From: an uncultured Caulobacterales bacterium | GTDB taxonomy: Bacteria; Pseudomonadota; Alphaproteobacteria; Caulobacterales; Maricaulaceae | Assembly (NCBI GenBank): GCA_937929915.1 | Contig: CALFUN010000005.1 | Span: forward strand, 20,665 to 84,664 | Reading direction: 5' to 3' | DNA: 64,000 nucleotides | Shown here: in pieces, positions 62,668 through 64,000 of the stretch | How the letters are laid out: each line of letters begins with the position of its first letter | Numbering within the stretch: position 1 is the first letter of the stretch | Made by a program: the position numbers and the translations under genes | Notes under the pieces: generated by a model | Database searches by the model: none | The model's input: the letters and a program-made list of their open reading frames with translations, nothing else | Told to the model about the DNA's origin: nothing

Positions 62668-63798
62668 ATGTTGGAGGCAGCTCTGAAAATTTTAATTGAT
62701 GATGGCGCTAGGATGTACAGACAAACTGGCTATGGAGCTTTATCCAGATCTATTTTTCGAAGCTTAGCCTCTATTGATGAACACCAAATATTTCGGCTTA
62801 ATCACCATGCGTCTTATGATAAGGACATCGCATATCAAGATAAACTTGATGACATACCGATTGCAAAGGTTTCTGAAGTCGATGCAGTTTTAAGAATAGC
62901 CTCTCCAGGTAAAATACCAATCTATGATAAACCTACAATTATCTACACACAACACGCGCTAAGTTCTTTACCACCCCAGTTCGTACATAATTTAAAAAAA
63001 TGTGATGCTGTAATTGTTCCTGGAGAATTTGATCGTCAAGTTTTTTCCAAAGACCTCAGTAAAGTATACGTATGTCCTCAGCATGTAGATGAGAAGATTT
63101 TTAGACCTATAACAAAGTGGCGAAGCGAAGGTAGCACAGAATTTACTTTTTTGTTTGTGGGTTCCTATTCTTACAGAAAGGGAATAGATCATATGTGGAA
63201 CGTATTTAGAACAGCATTTTCTAACGAAAGTAAACTAATAAACCTTAGAGTGCATTGTTTTAATGGTCTCACAGGTGAGAATCTATCCCGTTTTGTAAAC
63301 GAAATTAGATCAATACCAAAGAATGTTAAACTTACGTGCACATCAGGAAATTTGACAGCAGCATGGATGAACCGCCTTTATAATCAGGTAGACTGTGTAT
63401 TTACTTTTTCCAGAGGTGAAGGTTGGTGTATGCCTCTCCACGAAGGTTTGCTATGTCACAAACCTATAATCGCGCCTAATTCCACAGCTATGGGCGAAGC
63501 TTTACCAAAAAATGGTGTAAGATTAGTAAAAACCGTACCTACTGAAATTGCTACTCTAACGGAGCCTTTTGCAATCAGCCATAAGAAAGCGTATGGTATA
63601 AGAGACGCACATCACTGGGATATTGATTTAGACGATGCAGTAGCAGCCGTTCACGAGGTACATAGTAATTATGAGCAATTTAAACAACAAGCAAAGATTG
63701 GAGCAAAAGTAATTAATAGAGAATATAGTTTGCAAAATATGGGAAAGCGTCTTGCGAATATATTTTCTGATTTTGAAGCTAATAGAACCATTGATTAA
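62668..63798 (+). CDS. GT-B family glycosyltransferase within the rRNA locus
   Basis: About 372-377 residues. The N-terminal motif KILIDDGARMYRQTGYGALSR and the C-terminal donor-binding motif FTFSRGEGWCMPLHEGLL with the later ALLCHKPII-type segment mark a family-4-like GT-B enzyme, probably adding sugars to surface glycans. The ATG at 62668 has no good ribosome site; GGAGG instead lies five bases before a CTG at 62683, which would give (M)KILIDDG, the usual start in this family, so CTG may be the true start. The gene is markedly AT-rich. It sits between a truncated 23S fragment and a second rrn terminator. Confidence 0.8.
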   Translation: MLEAALKILIDDGARMYRQTGYGALSRSIFRSLASIDEHQIFRLNHHASYDKDIAYQDKLDDIPIAKVSEVDAVLRIASPGKIPIYDKPTIIYTQHALSSLPPQFVHNLKKCDAVIVPGEFDRQVFSKDLSKVYVCPQHVDEKIFRPITKWRSEGSTEFTFLFVGSYSYRKGIDHMWNVFRTAFSNESKLINLRVHCFNGLTGENLSRFVNEIRSIPKNVKLTCTSGNLTAAWMNRLYNQVDCVFTFSRGEGWCMPLHEGLLCHKPIIAPNSTAMGEALPKNGVRLVKTVPTEIATLTEPFAISHKKAYGIRDAHHWDIDLDDAVAAVHEVHSNYEQFKQQAKIGAKVINREYSLQNMGKRLANIFSDFEANRTID

Positions 63799-63842
63799 AA
63801 ACACAAAAACCCGCCAGATTACTCTGAGCGGGGTTGGTGTTT
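63798..63842 (-). terminator. rRNA operon terminator 2
   Basis: AAACAC...ACCCGCCAGATTACTCTGAGCGGGGT...GTGTTT is a stem similar to terminator 1 but less perfect. It follows 5S copy 2 on the minus strand and overlaps the stop codon of the glycosyltransferase gene. Confidence 0.75.
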
Positions 63843-63871
63843 ATGGCGATATGGAGAAATATGATCTGGAT

Positions 63872-63989
63872 AAACCGGGCAGCGACCTACTCTCCCGTGC
63901 CTTAAGACAAAGTACCATCGGCGCAAAGAGGCTTAACGACCGAGTTCGGGATGGGATCGGGTGGGGACCTCTTGCAATAACCACCCGGT
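63872..63989 (-). rRNA. rrf: 5S rRNA, copy 2
   Basis: Nearly identical to copy 1, with four base differences. It presumably belongs to a further rRNA operon whose 23S gene lies beyond the window end. End positions are estimates. Confidence 0.93.
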
Positions 63990-64000
63990 TAATGCAAATC

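Overview
This window looks like a chromosomal segment of a marine-type alphaproteobacterium, probably Maricaulales/Hyphomonadaceae-like. That is inferred from family content: lysA followed by a TIGR02302 (DUF4175) protein, DUF2794, DUF1223, GluQRS, a cysteine-poor L36, and moderate to low GC with many TTTT/AAAA-rich intergenic stretches. Most genes are housekeeping or envelope genes.

Layout. 1-6.9 kb: end of lysA, a large TIGR02302 membrane protein, a TerB-like protein, then on the minus strand a serine hydrolase, uppP and a CPBP-family membrane protease. 6.9-13.3 kb: glutamate synthase genes gltD and gltB with a GFA-type zinc protein wedged between them by overlapping codons. 13.3-24.2 kb: a ribbon-helix-helix/membrane protein, a secreted protein paired with a polyproline lipoprotein metallopeptidase, an M1 aminopeptidase, a CDF metal transporter, GST, queG, and a membrane GT2 glycosyltransferase with an overlapping small membrane protein.

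24.2-40.4 kb is the most unusual region. A 3277-residue surface-type protein has an N-terminal LEPR-XLL motif, thrombospondin type-3, VCBS/cadherin-like and putative Ig repeats, but no visible signal peptide and no RTX nonapeptides. Beside it are a TolC-type lipoprotein (minus strand) and a divergent, overlapping three-gene operon: a periplasmic adaptor, a HlyD-like adaptor with a cytosolic sensor-like head, and an M50 (site-2-protease-like) membrane metalloprotease fused to a HlyD adaptor. No ABC ATPase is present. I infer an ABC-less tripartite exporter or processing machine for the giant protein.

40.4-55.7 kb: mixed housekeeping genes (thpR, aldo/keto reductase, Bax-inhibitor-1, DUF2794, DUF1223, AI-2E, HerA-like ATPase, gluQ, isochorismatase-like hydrolase, Rieske oxygenase, M19 dipeptidase, GIY-YIG, TPR protein, rpmJ, mltB-like, mnmC). 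A structured 200-base intergenic element lies at about 43.5-43.7 kb.

55.7-60.2 kb: an extended phage-shock operon (two unlisted small ORFs, pspA, pspB, pspC, a 72-aa protein, a head-GIN protein), divergent from a PspF homologue that has lost both the GAFTGA motif and the Walker B glutamate.

60.4-64 kb: initiator tRNA on the plus strand, then a disrupted rRNA region on the minus strand: a DUF4344-type metallopeptidase, an rrn terminator, 5S, only the last ~380 bases of 23S (broken inside the peptidyl-transferase centre), an AT-rich glycosyltransferase, then a second rrn terminator and a second, slightly different 5S.
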